DNA from: Astrothelium macrocarpum
Taxonomy: Eukaryota; Ascomycota; Dothideomycetes; Trypetheliales; Trypetheliaceae
Assembly: GCA_021030915.1 (NCBI GenBank)
Contig: JAGEMR010000237.1
Location: forward strand, 1-24,683
Reading direction: 5' to 3'
Length of the DNA stretch: 24,683 bases
This document shows positions 9,317 to 18,779 of this stretch, in pieces. A program made the position numbers and the translations under genes. The notes beneath the pieces are model-generated. The model worked only from the letters and a program-made list of their open reading frames with translations. It did no database searches and was not told where the DNA came from. Each line of letters starts with the position of its first letter. The first letter of the stretch is position 1.

Positions 9317-10849
9317 ATGCCTACTCTCCCCATGCATGGCTCTGTCATGCGATGGGTCACTGCCTTGGGCATTGTGATTTTGATCCTCATCTTTCTTACC
9401 CATCTGAGACACATCGAAATCTCGTCAGAGGTAGATCGCATATCGAATAGGATATCTCCGTCTTTGCCTCCTTCACACTCATCTATCAAAACCTCGAATG
9501 AGGACAAGCTTGACCAATACCCAGCTGATGCGCTTCAGCCAACGACGTCCCAAAAGCAAAGCCTGCCCATTCCTACGGATTATATCTTCGAGAAAGAGGT
9601 GGGGTGGTGCGAACGCTTCATGGGCGTCGAGTATTTGTACAGTTTCCGCGATAACCACGAGCCCTATTGCCGTTCAGGCGCATCGCAGCTTGAATGTTTC
9701 AAGGTTGATTTTGGTGATGGAAAACTACAGGATCCATTTTGTATTGCTGATGGCGTTCACCTCAACGAGGACAAATATTTTGAACTGTCTTGCGATCTGG
9801 GTGAGGAATCGAAACGGAAAATTGCAGAATTTCCCGAATACATGTTTTGGACAGGGACACGAATCATTCTGGATACGCACTTCAGGATCGATGATAGTGC
9901 AGAAAAGAGGCGTGCTGTTGAAAATCTGAAATGCGGATCCAGAAATAAGAGACATAGGCAAAGGAAGACAGCTGTATTGTTCAAACGGGATGGTGGTGCA
10001 AATATGTGGCATTCATTGATGGAAGTTTTCTCATATTACCTCTCCATGGACGTCCTCTCAATGACGAAAGATGATCAAGGCGAGCCGTTTTTACGCAACG
10101 TGGACATGGAGGATCTGCAAGTCATTTGGGTCGATGATAAAGGTCCTGGACCATATGCGGAGATGTGGGAGTTTTTCAGTGCTCCGGACAAGCGTTCGAT
10201 ACACCTCGCTGATCCGATTGAATTTGATGAATGTTACGATCGCGTCATCATCCCTGGGGCTGGAGCTAGCAATCCTCTGTGGCAAGGCGACTGGGAACCG
10301 CGAAGGTGTACCAACTCAACGCTAGTAGAGACATTTCGACGACGACTCTACCGACATTTCAAGGTCCCGGAGCCGGATCTGGAAGCTAAACCCGAAGATG
10401 GACTCACTGTGACTATCATTGACCGACGAAATACGAGACGCCTCGAAAACCAAGAGCAATACATCAAGAAGCTGCATGAGCGCTTTCCCAAGCTGCATAT
10501 CCAGACAATGGATCTCTGGGCTACGTCTTTCGAAGAACAATTACGAATGTTAAGGTCGACGAATATACTTGTTGGAACTCACGGCGCAGGCCTTACTGGC
10601 TCCATGTTTATTCCTCCGCGATCGAACGTGGTAGAAATTCTTCCACCCAATTTCTGGCACAAAGGCTTCCGAAACTTGGCTCAGCTGCGTGGACACCGAT
10701 ACTTCTCGGCTCATGCTGAGGAGCGTGCGGGAAGCGCAGATTGGAAGGTGTCGTCTTTGTTCATAGAAGAAGAGAGATTCATGGAGATCATGAATATGGC
10801 TGTAAAAAGTCTGTATAATGTAGGTCACCTGAACGAGGATGTGAATTAG
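9317..10849 (+). CDS. GT61-family (DUF563) glycosyltransferase, type II membrane protein
   Basis: The frame is intact, with 510 residues and no intron needed. A short N-terminal cytoplasmic segment is followed by a membrane anchor (about residues 13-30, WVTALGIVILILIFLTHL), then a Ser/Pro-rich stem (about 31-90) and a lumenal catalytic domain. The domain carries the family blocks RDGGANMWHSLMEVFSYYLS (224-243) and GTHGAGLTGSMFIPPRSNVV (420-439), then EILPP. This is the arrangement of GT61 enzymes, the family of plant xylosyltransferases and animal EOGT (EGF-specific O-GlcNAc transferase), and of many uncharacterised fungal Golgi or ER enzymes. Donor and acceptor sugars cannot be told from the sequence. 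The start at 9317 is supported by the membrane anchor directly behind it and by conservation of the same ATG in the relic at 6620. Its promoter and first codons exist twice in the window. Confidence 0.9.
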   Translation: MPTLPMHGSVMRWVTALGIVILILIFLTHLRHIEISSEVDRISNRISPSLPPSHSSIKTSNEDKLDQYPADALQPTTSQKQSLPIPTDYIFEKEVGWCERFMGVEYLYSFRDNHEPYCRSGASQLECFKVDFGDGKLQDPFCIADGVHLNEDKYFELSCDLGEESKRKIAEFPEYMFWTGTRIILDTHFRIDDSAEKRRAVENLKCGSRNKRHRQRKTAVLFKRDGGANMWHSLMEVFSYYLSMDVLSMTKDDQGEPFLRNVDMEDLQVIWVDDKGPGPYAEMWEFFSAPDKRSIHLADPIEFDECYDRVIIPGAGASNPLWQGDWEPRRCTNSTLVETFRRRLYRHFKVPEPDLEAKPEDGLTVTIIDRRNTRRLENQEQYIKKLHERFPKLHIQTMDLWATSFEEQLRMLRSTNILVGTHGAGLTGSMFIPPRSNVVEILPPNFWHKGFRNLAQLRGHRYFSAHAEERAGSADWKVSSLFIEEERFMEIMNMAVKSLYNVGHLNEDVN

Positions 10850-11300
10850 ATTCCGTTCTTCTAGTGATTGGCGTTTTCCTGCCGCAGCTTTCAATGCATA
10901 GATTAGCGAAGCGTCTTGGAGTCTTGGAGTCTTGTGAAAGAGGGCACGAGATTTTGATAGATTAATTCCGTACTTGAGCAGACATTAAAGCATTTGCAAA
11001 ACTATTACGAAGCTAGCATAGAATGTTCGCTGTAGGGGCAAGACTGTTAAAAAGGCGACACCGCACTAATCGTCGAGTCATAGTGGGTTGTATTTCAACA
11101 AAGACTCTGGGAGCCATGACGAATATATATGCAGACCCCGCGTATTGTCGTAATGTATCGAAAAAATAGACATCACACGACAGCACTTACGAGTGAGGTG
11201 AAAGGATTCCAGGAGATACAAGCGCAAAAATGAGGTTGGTGTCTTCTGCATGTCAAGCCGAATCCCCGCAAATCGCTGCTTAGCTCTACAATCCGGGATC
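10850..11300. other. Intergenic stretch, no gene identified
   Basis: The stretch contains the 3' flank of the GT61 gene and the promoter of the alpha/beta-hydrolase gene. The only small structure is an 8-nt unit, GTCTTGGA, repeated at 10913, 10921 and (imperfectly) 10929. An upstream in-frame ATG of the hydrolase lies at 11250. Confidence 0.4.
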
Positions 11301-12966
11301 ATGATCAACAACTCGCTTTTAGATTACATCTTCATCCGCCCGTGCATCTTCGTCTTTCGAGCAATTGGCCCATCCTCTGTCCTGTATTCTGTGGTACGGC
11401 CCTTTCTTCCTCTTGGCCCTCAATGGCGACTCAGGCTACTCCCGCTAGACGTCTATGCTGCAATCGAAGCCACTTTTCTACTGTTCGTCTACCTACCTTT
11501 CAAGGCTCGATGTCAACGGCCTGCGATTCATCCACCGTTAGCGCCGACGACTCTGCGCAAGAACCTATTTGAAAAATGCATGAATACAACCAAAGAACAC
11601 GTCAAATATCGTCAACAATGGTTCCGAGATGCAGATCTTGAGGAAGTTAAAAGGGAAAACGTGATAGAGTTCTTCGCATGGGCATTTCTAAACAAAGGGA
11701 GCTCCAAGGAAAAGGCAGAGTTCGGAGAACTTAACACGGTGGATAGCAGATATGAGCCAGAGCTGCAAGGCTATATCGAGGGGCTGGAAAGAAAGACGGG
11801 AGTTGTATTACATGAGGGATATGGAAATGCTAAAAGCTTAAGATTGACATTGGACGAAGTGCGCATGGCGCATAGACCTTTTTTATGGTACATGGTAAGA
11901 AAGATTCCTCCCAATGTCCACTGTAACGGTAGATGAGAAGTGTGCATTTAATGACCTTATTCAGATTGTCTCTCTAGTGGACGTATCGACACACTTCTGG
12001 CTGTTATTCCATAAATTTGCCTTCTACCGTGCACCTTTCTGTGCTTCGTCTATACAAATCTTTCCGCCCCGTCCGCAGGCTGCACTCACGCGACACGTCT
12101 CAAAGTCGTCCCGTTTGTCTTACTGGTATCGTCCGCACACTGCCCGTAATCATAGGCCTGTAGTCTTTCTCCACGGCATTGGCATTGGCCTCAATACATA
12201 TGTCCCATTCCTCGCAGATCTCAGCAGACCCTCACCAGGCCAAGAGCAGGATGGTGACATTGGAATACTCGCAATTGAACTGCTTCCAATATCCTTCCGT
12301 ATCACTTCTTCACTTCCTCGCCGGGAGCAGTTCTGTGCTGAGCTTGTCAAAATTCTGGAATCCCATAAGGAATTTGCTGACGGCTTCACACTCATTGCAC
12401 ATTCCTATGGCTCGGTCCTTGCGACGCACATCCTCTCATGCGATTCCTCACCAAATCTTCGTTCTCTCGTGAAGAGCCTTGTCTTGATCGATCCCGTTAG
12501 CATACTCCTACACCTCCCCGATGTCGCGTATAATTTCACATATCGAAGCCCAAGATTAGCGTCACAATGGCAATTGTGGTATTTCGCATCGACTGATATG
12601 GGTGTCGCTCACACGCTCGCAAGAGGCTTCTTTTGGTCCGAGAACATCTTATGGAAGGACGATTGCACAGATCTCCCATTGACCGTGTTTCTCGCTGGAC
12701 AAGACATCATCGCGCCAACGGGCGAAGTCTGCGCGTATCTGACCAAGTTTAGTGCAGGAGATGCGCAGGAATGGCATGGTGGATCGTGGGACGAAGAGCA
12801 TATCATCTGGAGAACCCGCGAGAATGTCAAAGCACCAAAAACAGTGGTCTGGTGTGAAGATCTCAATCATGCTCAAATCTTCGATCGGAAGGGTTGGCGT
12901 CGAATGCTCGTAGCTGAGGCAAAACGGGGTTCATTTGCTAGAATGGGAGACGAGGCTTCTGGATGA
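11301..12966 (+). CDS. Alpha/beta-hydrolase with N-terminal membrane region, two exons
   Basis: Exon 1 runs to 11894 and exon 2 starts at 11965; the spliced product is about 531 residues. The N-terminus (LLDYIFIRPCIFVFRAIGPS and a second hydrophobic stretch, DVYAAIEATFLLFVYLPF) suggests one or two membrane helices. A conserved middle part (NVIEFFAWAFLNKGS, SLRLTLDEVRMAHRPFLWYM) precedes the hydrolase fold. In exon 2 the fold shows PVVFLHGIGIGLNTYVPFL (oxyanion region), the nucleophile Ser in LIAHSYGSVLATHIL, a probable acid Asp in LAGQDIIAPTGE and the His in CEDLNHAQIFDRKG, so the triad looks complete. The family is widespread and uncharacterised in ascomycetes; substrate unknown, probably an esterase or lipase-like enzyme on a membrane. 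I prefer the ATG at 11301 because family members begin close to the first hydrophobic stretch; the in-frame ATG at 11250 would add 17 residues. It converges with the p24 gene, about 530 nt away. Confidence 0.85.
11895..11964 (+). other. 70-nt intron of the alpha/beta-hydrolase gene
   Basis: The donor GTAAGA follows the complete codon ATG (phase 0), and the acceptor is TTATTCAG. Splicing joins RPFLWYM to IVSLVDVSTHFWLLFHKF, as expected for the family. Without splicing the upstream frame would stop at 11936 and no single frame would cover the protein. Confidence 0.85.
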
Positions 12967-13496
12967 CCTACCTGTGCACGCGTGGCATTTTCGCTGGAGA
13001 GATCGTTGCAGGGTGGAGATTCATGGCCGTAATGAAACTTGTCCTTGTTCAAGGAAGATATTTGATTCGCCTAATAATCTGAAGCAGGGTTTGCCAGACT
13101 TGCGGGACCAACCTGGCCTTCGCACAAGCCGAGCACATCACCTGCTGGGTAATATTTTTAACCATTTGATCTACACTCTCTTACATCGGATCATGCATAT
13201 ACCCATTACTGCCCAGATGATCTTTTTACCAACTCTTCCAAACGTCTTGGGGGGTCGCATTGGACGGGACCAAGATCCAACCATCACTCGTAAGAGCGCA
13301 AAGAATTTCTTCGTGTTTTCTGGTCTTGGAAACTTGCATGTACTACTTGGCAGGTTTGAGGCATTGCTCAAGGCGTTGAATATGCATGGTTGAGGAATTG
13401 ATCAAAAACAGGACAATCGGGCAACGTGAAGGACACAAAGAAGTTTGGCAAGAGTTTTCAAAATCTCCGACCTAGATAGAGCGCTAAATCAGGGTA
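12967..13496. other. Convergent intergenic region, no gene identified
   Basis: The 3' flanks of the hydrolase (plus) and p24 (minus) genes meet here. A plus-strand open frame (12935-13393) overlaps the hydrolase end in another phase; its translation has no signal peptide, domain or known motif, and it is most likely chance. Confidence 0.4.
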
Positions 13497-14347
13497 TCAT
13501 ACATATCCTACACCCAGTCAGCATGGCTATATATGAATTGCGTATAGGCATGAAAGATAACTTGCCTTTCCTTGCTCCTTGGAAGAAGAATCTCACAATG
13601 AAGACCTGCAAACCTGCCATGGTCACCATCATAAGACTTTCGATAATGCTAAAATTAAATATCCTTCTCTCTGTGCTTCTGACAGTGCTAAAATTCCTGT
13701 TTTCTCTTGTCCTAAAATACTTTTGATTTCGTGTAATTGTTGACAGTTGTGATGACACCTTGTAGATTGATTCTTCAAGGGCAGAAGTCTGCTCAGGAGT
13801 CGTGCCTTGTTTGGAAGGTAGTTGTGCGCGTTGCTCATTCTCGACCTATTCGTTGGTCACAAGGTTAGCTTTTGCATGTGTCACTGGAATATTAGGCAGT
13901 TGGATGCCATGTAGTGAAACTGTGCGGTTGGAGAATGACGTACAGCGATCTCGAAATCCACCATTTTGTCCGAGATAGTGCTCATCTCATTATCGAAGCA
14001 AAATCTGTATTCACCGGGCTCGTTTGCGGTGAAGACAAAGTCGCCTTGACGCTCCTTCCAGCCCTCAAGCATTATTTTCTCGTTCGGTCCAGTAACTTTA
14101 TAGTCAACGTCGAATGCGCCACCGGATTGGACCTACGGGACAGTAATGAGCTCCAGACATCATCATTGACATGGCAGGCAATTCGAAATCTTACAGCGAA
14201 ATAGAAAGCCATCTTGAGGCCTTTCTGATCGGTGTGCGCGAAGAAGCATGCCTTCTCGTTAGGCGTGAGTTCGAATGTAAGAGCTGTAGTCGAAACCGTT
14301 GCGATGAAGCAAGCAATCAAGCTCGCCAAAGTGAAGAAAAGGAGCAT
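13497..14347 (-). CDS. p24/EMP24-GOLD family cargo receptor, four exons
   Basis: p24 proteins cycle between ER and Golgi in COPII and COPI vesicles and select cargo. Exons on the minus strand are 14347-14195, 14132-13944, 13845-13566 and 13507-13497, giving 633 nt and a 210-residue product, the usual family size. The start at 14347 gives a signal peptide (MLLFFTLASLIACFIATVST), followed by the GOLD domain (LTFELTPNEKACFF; GAFDVDYKVTGPNEK; GDFVFTANEPGEYRFCFDNE), with the two conserved Cys. Then come a coiled-coil (QLSTITRNQKYFRTRENRNF), a membrane helix (about SLMMVTMAGLQVFIVRF) and a short cytoplasmic tail FFQGARKGYV. The tail ends in a hydrophobic residue rather than a dilysine signal. Introns: 14194-14133 (GTAAGA...GTAG), 13943-13846 (GTACGT, CTAAC branch, AATAG), both phase 0, and 13565-13508 (GC-AG). 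An upstream in-frame Met at 14488 is unlikely because it would bury the signal peptide. All exons are intact, so the gene is probably functional, despite lying about 160 nt from the AT-rich block. Confidence 0.93.
13508..13565 (-). other. 58-nt GC-AG intron of the p24 gene
   Basis: The last exon joint reads AAAG followed by GCAAGT, a non-canonical GC donor with otherwise perfect match to the U1 consensus. The intron carries CTGAC as branch-site match and ends GGTGTAG. Splicing creates the expected p24 tail ARKGYV from only 11 nt of terminal exon. No GT donor in the vicinity restores that tail; without splicing the frame would continue into unrelated residues (GKLSFMPIRN). Confidence 0.82.
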
Positions 14348-14504
14348 CTTGGGAAGATGGTCGTTCCACACGACTACACGGGTAGCAGACTGTTTAAAAG
14401 TGTGCTTGTTGGTCTGTTCGGATTCAGATGTCACGTCCGTGGCCTTCGGCTTAGGAGTATCCACCACCGTATGCACGGTCCCACACAATACACACTCAAA
14501 TTAA

Positions 14505-15518
14505 TTCTCACCATCAAACATTCAGAATTAATTATCTCCATAATTATATTAAATAATGAAATGAAATTATATATAATTAATAATTTTCATTTTTATGTCT
14601 AATTTAATTCATTGAAATTAATCTCGAAAACGTTATAAAAATCGTATTTATCATTTTAAATAATCTGAATAAAAAATTCCTTCCATTTTATTTAAAATTT
14701 CCATATTTATATATATCATATTTTAAATCTTATTTGATAATTATTTTTGAATTTTCTAATTCCATTTTATTTGATATATTTTTATATAAAATTATTTATT
14801 CATAATTTATTATTTAATAATCTTTTTCTTTTATTATCATCGAATAATTCATTTTTTCTTTCATTATTATTAAATTTTTTATCAAATACGTTTTCATTTT
14901 ATCTTTTATTTAATTTTAATTTATTTATTAATTTATAATTGAATTTTATGAATTTCTTTTTGTTATATTTCAAATTATTCAATTTTCTTCTTCTATTATT
15001 ATTACATATAAATAAATATAATTTTATTAGAATTAAAAAATATCATTTCATCATATTTAAATGATATATTGAAATATTTTTAATATTTAATTCATTATTT
15101 CTGAAATTTTATAATATTTTTAAAATTCAAAATTTCAATTTTCAAAAAATAATTTTTTTTATTCAAAATTAAAATAAATATTTTAAATTTATTAATTTTT
15201 TTTATAATATTTTATTTAATTAAATATTGAATTATTTATATATATATTTCCAATATTTTATAATAATTATAATTTCTGAATCTGAATCTGACAATGAATC
15301 TAAATATTTTTCAATAATCTGAATATGAATTTGATCAAATATAATTAATAATTCAAATAATTAGAATTTTATTTGAAATCATTCATTTTTAATATTTTTT
15401 GATATAAATATTTTTATATATATTATCCAAAATAATAAAAAAAAATCATTTTTATTCAATTTAATAAAATTTTATATTTATTAAATCCATTCATTTAATT
15501 TTATATTATAATATTCTA
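14505..15518. other. AT-rich stretch, origin unresolved
   Basis: No transposon protein could be named. A long, mostly open Asn/Lys-rich reading on the minus strand crosses about 15000-14750 (pieces such as FDKKFNNNERKNELFDDNKR), interrupted by TAA codons; it could be a RIP-mutated coding region. A plus-strand run SESESDNES near 15277 is also visible. Both may be artefacts of base composition. Confidence 0.35.
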
Positions 15519-15561
15519 ACGTGGTACACAAGCGAGCGGTCCGCACAAGCGAGCGGTCCGC
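15519..15561 (+). repeat. Orphan terminal repeat of a third pogo/Fot1-like transposon
   Basis: A normal-composition patch begins ACGTGGTACACAAGCG directly behind a TA (15517-15518). It contains the 17-nt unit ACAAGCGAGCGGTCCGC twice, perfectly, at 15528 and 15545. The ACGT start and 17-nt tandem arrangement match the termini of elements A and B, so I read it as a left terminal repeat. No inverted partner (GCTCGCTTGTG) is present anywhere in the window. Confidence 0.6.
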
Positions 15562-15800
15562 TTTTCTCACCAATTCAATCTTCTTTCTTTAACATAAAAT
15601 ATCTCTATTATTAATTATATTTATGATTTTAAATGAAAAGAATTTAAATTTTACAATTCAAATTCTAAAATAAAATCAAAATTTAAAGATCAAAATTATT
15701 ATAAAAATTTATAAAATTATTTTAAATATTCTTTATTGATGATTTAATAAATATCAATTATAAAATAATATAATATTCAATTCATAAAAATTTAATGATA

Positions 15801-15841
15801 GAGTCTTGACCCTAGCTTTGCGACAACCCTAGCTTTGCGAC
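15801..15841 (+). repeat. Left terminal inverted repeat of element A
   Basis: It starts GAGTCTTG and then carries the 16-nt unit ACCCTAGCTTTGCGAC twice, at 15809 and 15826, offset by 17 nt. It matches the right repeat 41 of 41 in inverted orientation. The tandem units are likely transposase-binding sites. Confidence 0.95.
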
Positions 15842-15885
15842 GGCGCGTCGCATACTTTTCACTTATAACACGCGTTTTTTTCACA

Positions 15886-17600
15886 ATGCCAAAAAAATCA
15901 GCTCAACAATTCTCAGATCGTGAAATTCAGATTCAGAAGATTTTATTTGCACTCAAAAATCAAAAGATTTCATTTATTCGAATTATTATTCGTCGATTCA
16001 AAATATCGTATAATACATTAGGACACAGATATTATAAAGGTAATACACAAATTATAAATCACGAAATATAGCAGAATTTGACCAACACGGAAGAATCAAT
16101 TTTTATATAATGGATCAAATAATATATAATAATTGGAATTTCTATCATTATTTCAATATTGAAAGATCTTGCTCATCAGGTACGCGTCGTACATACATCA
16201 CACACGTCTCGTCGGATAACTGCAGTCATAGAATATCCTCCTATCAATAATAAATGGATTTATCGATTCAAAAAACGATATTCAGAAATAATCTCAATAT
16301 TCGTCCGTCAATTAAAATACTCACGATATGAAGGCGCAATTTATGAAAAAATGAGATATTGATTTAATACAATTATTATATAAATTGAAGAATATAAATA
16401 TCATAATTCAGATATATATAATATGAATGAATCAGAATTTGATATTAACGAAAAATAGACAATCAAAATATTAATTTATTTTGATAATATCAAAAAAAAG
16501 AAGATTATTCTGAATAAATAGAAATGGATAATTGATATTAAATATATCAATATTATTGATAAATCATTGATTTTTTTTTTAATATTCAAAGGCGAATATA
16601 TCAATTCATATTAGATTTTAGAATAAATATTTTATGACTGATTTCTAATAATCAGTCAGAATAAATAGATATTAAATGATATTGGATTTTAATGATTAAT
16701 AAAAATATTTGATTCATTTATTTATGAAAAGATTATAAATCGCCGACGATTATTTATTATTGATAGATATGGTAGTCATATGACAATTGATTTTATTATT
16801 CATTATATGAAGAATAAAATTGATCTGATGATAATATCTTCTCATTATTTTTATTTTTTACAATCTTTTGATATTGGAATTTTTATAATATATAAATTGC
16901 ACTATATTTATACGATATATGTAATAAACCGGTTTAATTTATAACGAATTTTTTGGAATGAATGGATTTATTTATTAATAAAAATACGTTCAAAAATAAT
17001 GATAAAAAAAAATATTTTTAATGACTGGCGAAAAGTAGGTTTATTTCTTTTAATATTTATACGAGTATTGAGAGGCCTTTCTCACGAGATTATATTGATT
17101 ATTTCAAAATCACGTATATCATCTGATTCAAATAATTTGAATTTATTTCTATTTTACAATTCTTTTTCTGAGATTATTGAATTAGTTAGATTAAACACGA
17201 AATTCGCGCAGACATTATATATATATAATGAGGTCATTTCGCCGGTGAAATGATATATAAAATGAATGATAAAAATTAATGAAAATATGGCCATAATTAT
17301 TATTTTATAATCTCAATAAATTGTAGATTAATCTAAATTTCTATAGAAATGAAAAAGAACGAAAATAGGAAAAAGAATAGAATTAGACGATATATTGATT
17401 TATAGTATTAAAAATATCTTATAAATAACTCGTGATTCAGAAACGAATATTACATTACAAAAGAAAAAAAAACAACCATAATAAATTGAATTAGATAGAA
17501 ATTCAGATTGGATGGAAGATTCAGTATTTGAAATTTTGTCTAGTGATTTTGAAGAAGTGCAGTTTTCGCGTAAGCGTTGTGCACGCATTGCGCAGGTGAA
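15886..17600 (+). pseudogene. RIP-mutated pogo/Fot1 transposase (element A)
   Basis: The start at 15886 reads MPKKSAQQFSDREIQIQKIL, like the N-terminal helix-turn-helix of this family, followed by FKISYNTLGHR. A CENP-B-like DNA-binding part is at about 16160-16360 (KDLAHQVRVVHTS, NNKWIYRFKKRYSE). The DDE domain is recognisable at 16411-16440 (DIYNMNESEFDI, where the first catalytic Asp of the usual NMDESGF has become Asn, and Gly has become Glu), at 16756-16785 (RLFIIDRYGSHMT) and at about 16840-16875 (SSHYFYFLQSFDIGIF). The C-terminal segment at 16999-17130 reads KKNIFNDWRKVGLFLLIFIR and VLRGL. Many in-frame stops interrupt it. The 3' limit is approximate. Confidence 0.88.
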
Positions 17601-17614
17601 GGTTTGATTTGGTT

Positions 17615-17655
17615 GTCGCAAAGCTAGGGTTGTCGCAAAGCTAGGGTCAAGACTC
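17615..17655 (-). repeat. Right terminal inverted repeat of element A
   Basis: Perfect inverted copy of 15801-15841, ending GGTCAAGACTC immediately before TA. About 60 bases just inside it (from 17555) also keep normal composition. Confidence 0.95.
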
Positions 17656-17736
17656 TATTTAAAATTCAAAATATATTTTATATATAAATATGATTTTTAA
17701 AAAATTTTATATAAAAATTTTAAATTTATTCAAAAT

Positions 17737-17890
17737 TGTTAAGGCACCACGGCAACACAAGTGCACGGCGACCAATCGGTACGGCCGCTACATGTAGCTC
17801 ACCCGGGAGCCTGCGAGTTCACCAGAGAGATCGTGAGTATCACCCTTCTTTTGGTGAGACTCATTCCAGCGGTCGTGAGAATCATCACAA
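17737..17890 (+). repeat. Normal-composition island, possible 5' LTR edge of the gypsy element
   Basis: This roughly 150-nt patch begins TGTTAAGGCACCACGG, and TG is the usual start of an LTR. It lies just upstream of the decayed gag region in the right orientation, where a 5' LTR is expected. No second copy, polypurine tract or primer-binding site could be confirmed, as the 3' end is outside the window. It could instead be the end of another transposon. Confidence 0.35.
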
Positions 17891-18489
17891 TATCAATGAA
17901 CAATTTAAATATATAAAAATTCAATACGATCATTATGATTTCATTATATTCAAAATTATTCTTTAAATTAATCTTTGATAACGTTTTTAATAGAATTTTG
18001 AATTATCAAAATATTATTCTTTATTAATTCAATTTTTTATCAATTCATTTTAAAAATTATTTTGATTCTAAATAAATTTGATTTTAAAAATATTTAGAAT
18101 TATAATATATTGAATATTTTCAAAATGAATTAATAAGAATAATTATAAATTAATAATAATTCATTTTAAATTAAAAGAAATTAATTCATATCACGATTTA
18201 ATAGAAAAATTAAAAAATCTGACGATTTTTATAAAAACCGTTTTAAAATAAAAGATTAATTTAATATCATTTAATTATATTTCATATTTGAAAATATTAT
18301 GATGATTAATTAATTTCTTTTTATAATTATATTTATAAAAAAAAGAATATTTTATTAAATCTAATTATATTTTATTAATTATATAATAAAAATTGGAAAT
18401 TAAATGATTAATAATATATTTTAAAATTTTAATATATTTAAAAAAGAAATTATTAAAATATTTAAAATATCTAATTAATAAATAATAAT

Positions 18490-18640
18490 CGAATAAATAA
18501 TTCTGAATATCAAATAAAAGATTTTAATGATAGATTATATAATCAGATTTTAAAAATATATTCAATAAATTAAATGGAATAATGAAATATTCCGTTTCAT
18601 ATTTTATAAAAGATTTAAGAATAATATTAAAAATGAATTA
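18490..18640 (+). pseudogene. Gag fragment, part upstream of element B
   Basis: Reading toward the insertion, the frame gives KYIQ, a TAA where Gln is expected, IKWNNEIFRFIFYKRFKNNI and KNEL. This corresponds to the retrotransposon Gag region just before the RPxxL segment. The reading resumes in the same phase after element B. Sequence further upstream (17,900-18,490) is too mutated for me to read. Confidence 0.72.
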
Positions 18641-18692
18641 ACGTACAACACAATTGAGTTGGCCACCCAATTGGATTGGCCACTTTTCCGCA
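18641..18692 (+). repeat. Left terminal inverted repeat of element B
   Basis: It begins ACGTACAACA and contains CAATTGAGTTGGCCAC (18651) and CAATTGGATTGGCCAC (18668), a tandem pair offset by 17 nt with two differences. It matches the right repeat 52 of 52. It still holds many CpA and TpG dinucleotides, the preferred RIP targets. Confidence 0.95.
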
Positions 18693-18779
18693 CTCTCATA
18701 CGAAGAATTTAAATAACTCAATCATAACAATATAAATTTTTTTATATTATTCAGAATTCTCTTTCTCAAATGTATCTTT

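Larger units (their letters stand above)
15801..17655 (+). mobile_element. pogo/Fot1-type DNA transposon A
   Basis: The 1855-bp element is bounded by perfect 41-bp inverted repeats and flanked by TA on both sides (15799-15800 and 17656-17657), the target duplication of the Tc1/mariner-pogo superfamily. A degenerate plus-strand transposase fills the interior. Composition is normal in the repeats and for some tens of bases inside them, but AT-rich in the middle. It is complete in outline but cannot encode an active transposase. Confidence 0.92.

Noticed and set aside
10913..10936. Threefold GTCTTGGA repeat
   Set aside because: Tiny tandem repeat in a 3' flank with no further support for a role.
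12935..13393. 152-codon plus-strand open frame after the hydrolase
   Set aside because: It begins inside the hydrolase in another phase, lacks any domain or signal, and is not continued by a plausible exon; most likely chance.
14747..14938. Plus-strand open frame of 63 codons rich in Phe, Leu and Asn
   Set aside because: Composition is what AT-rich DNA gives by chance; no stop-free homologous protein is expected.
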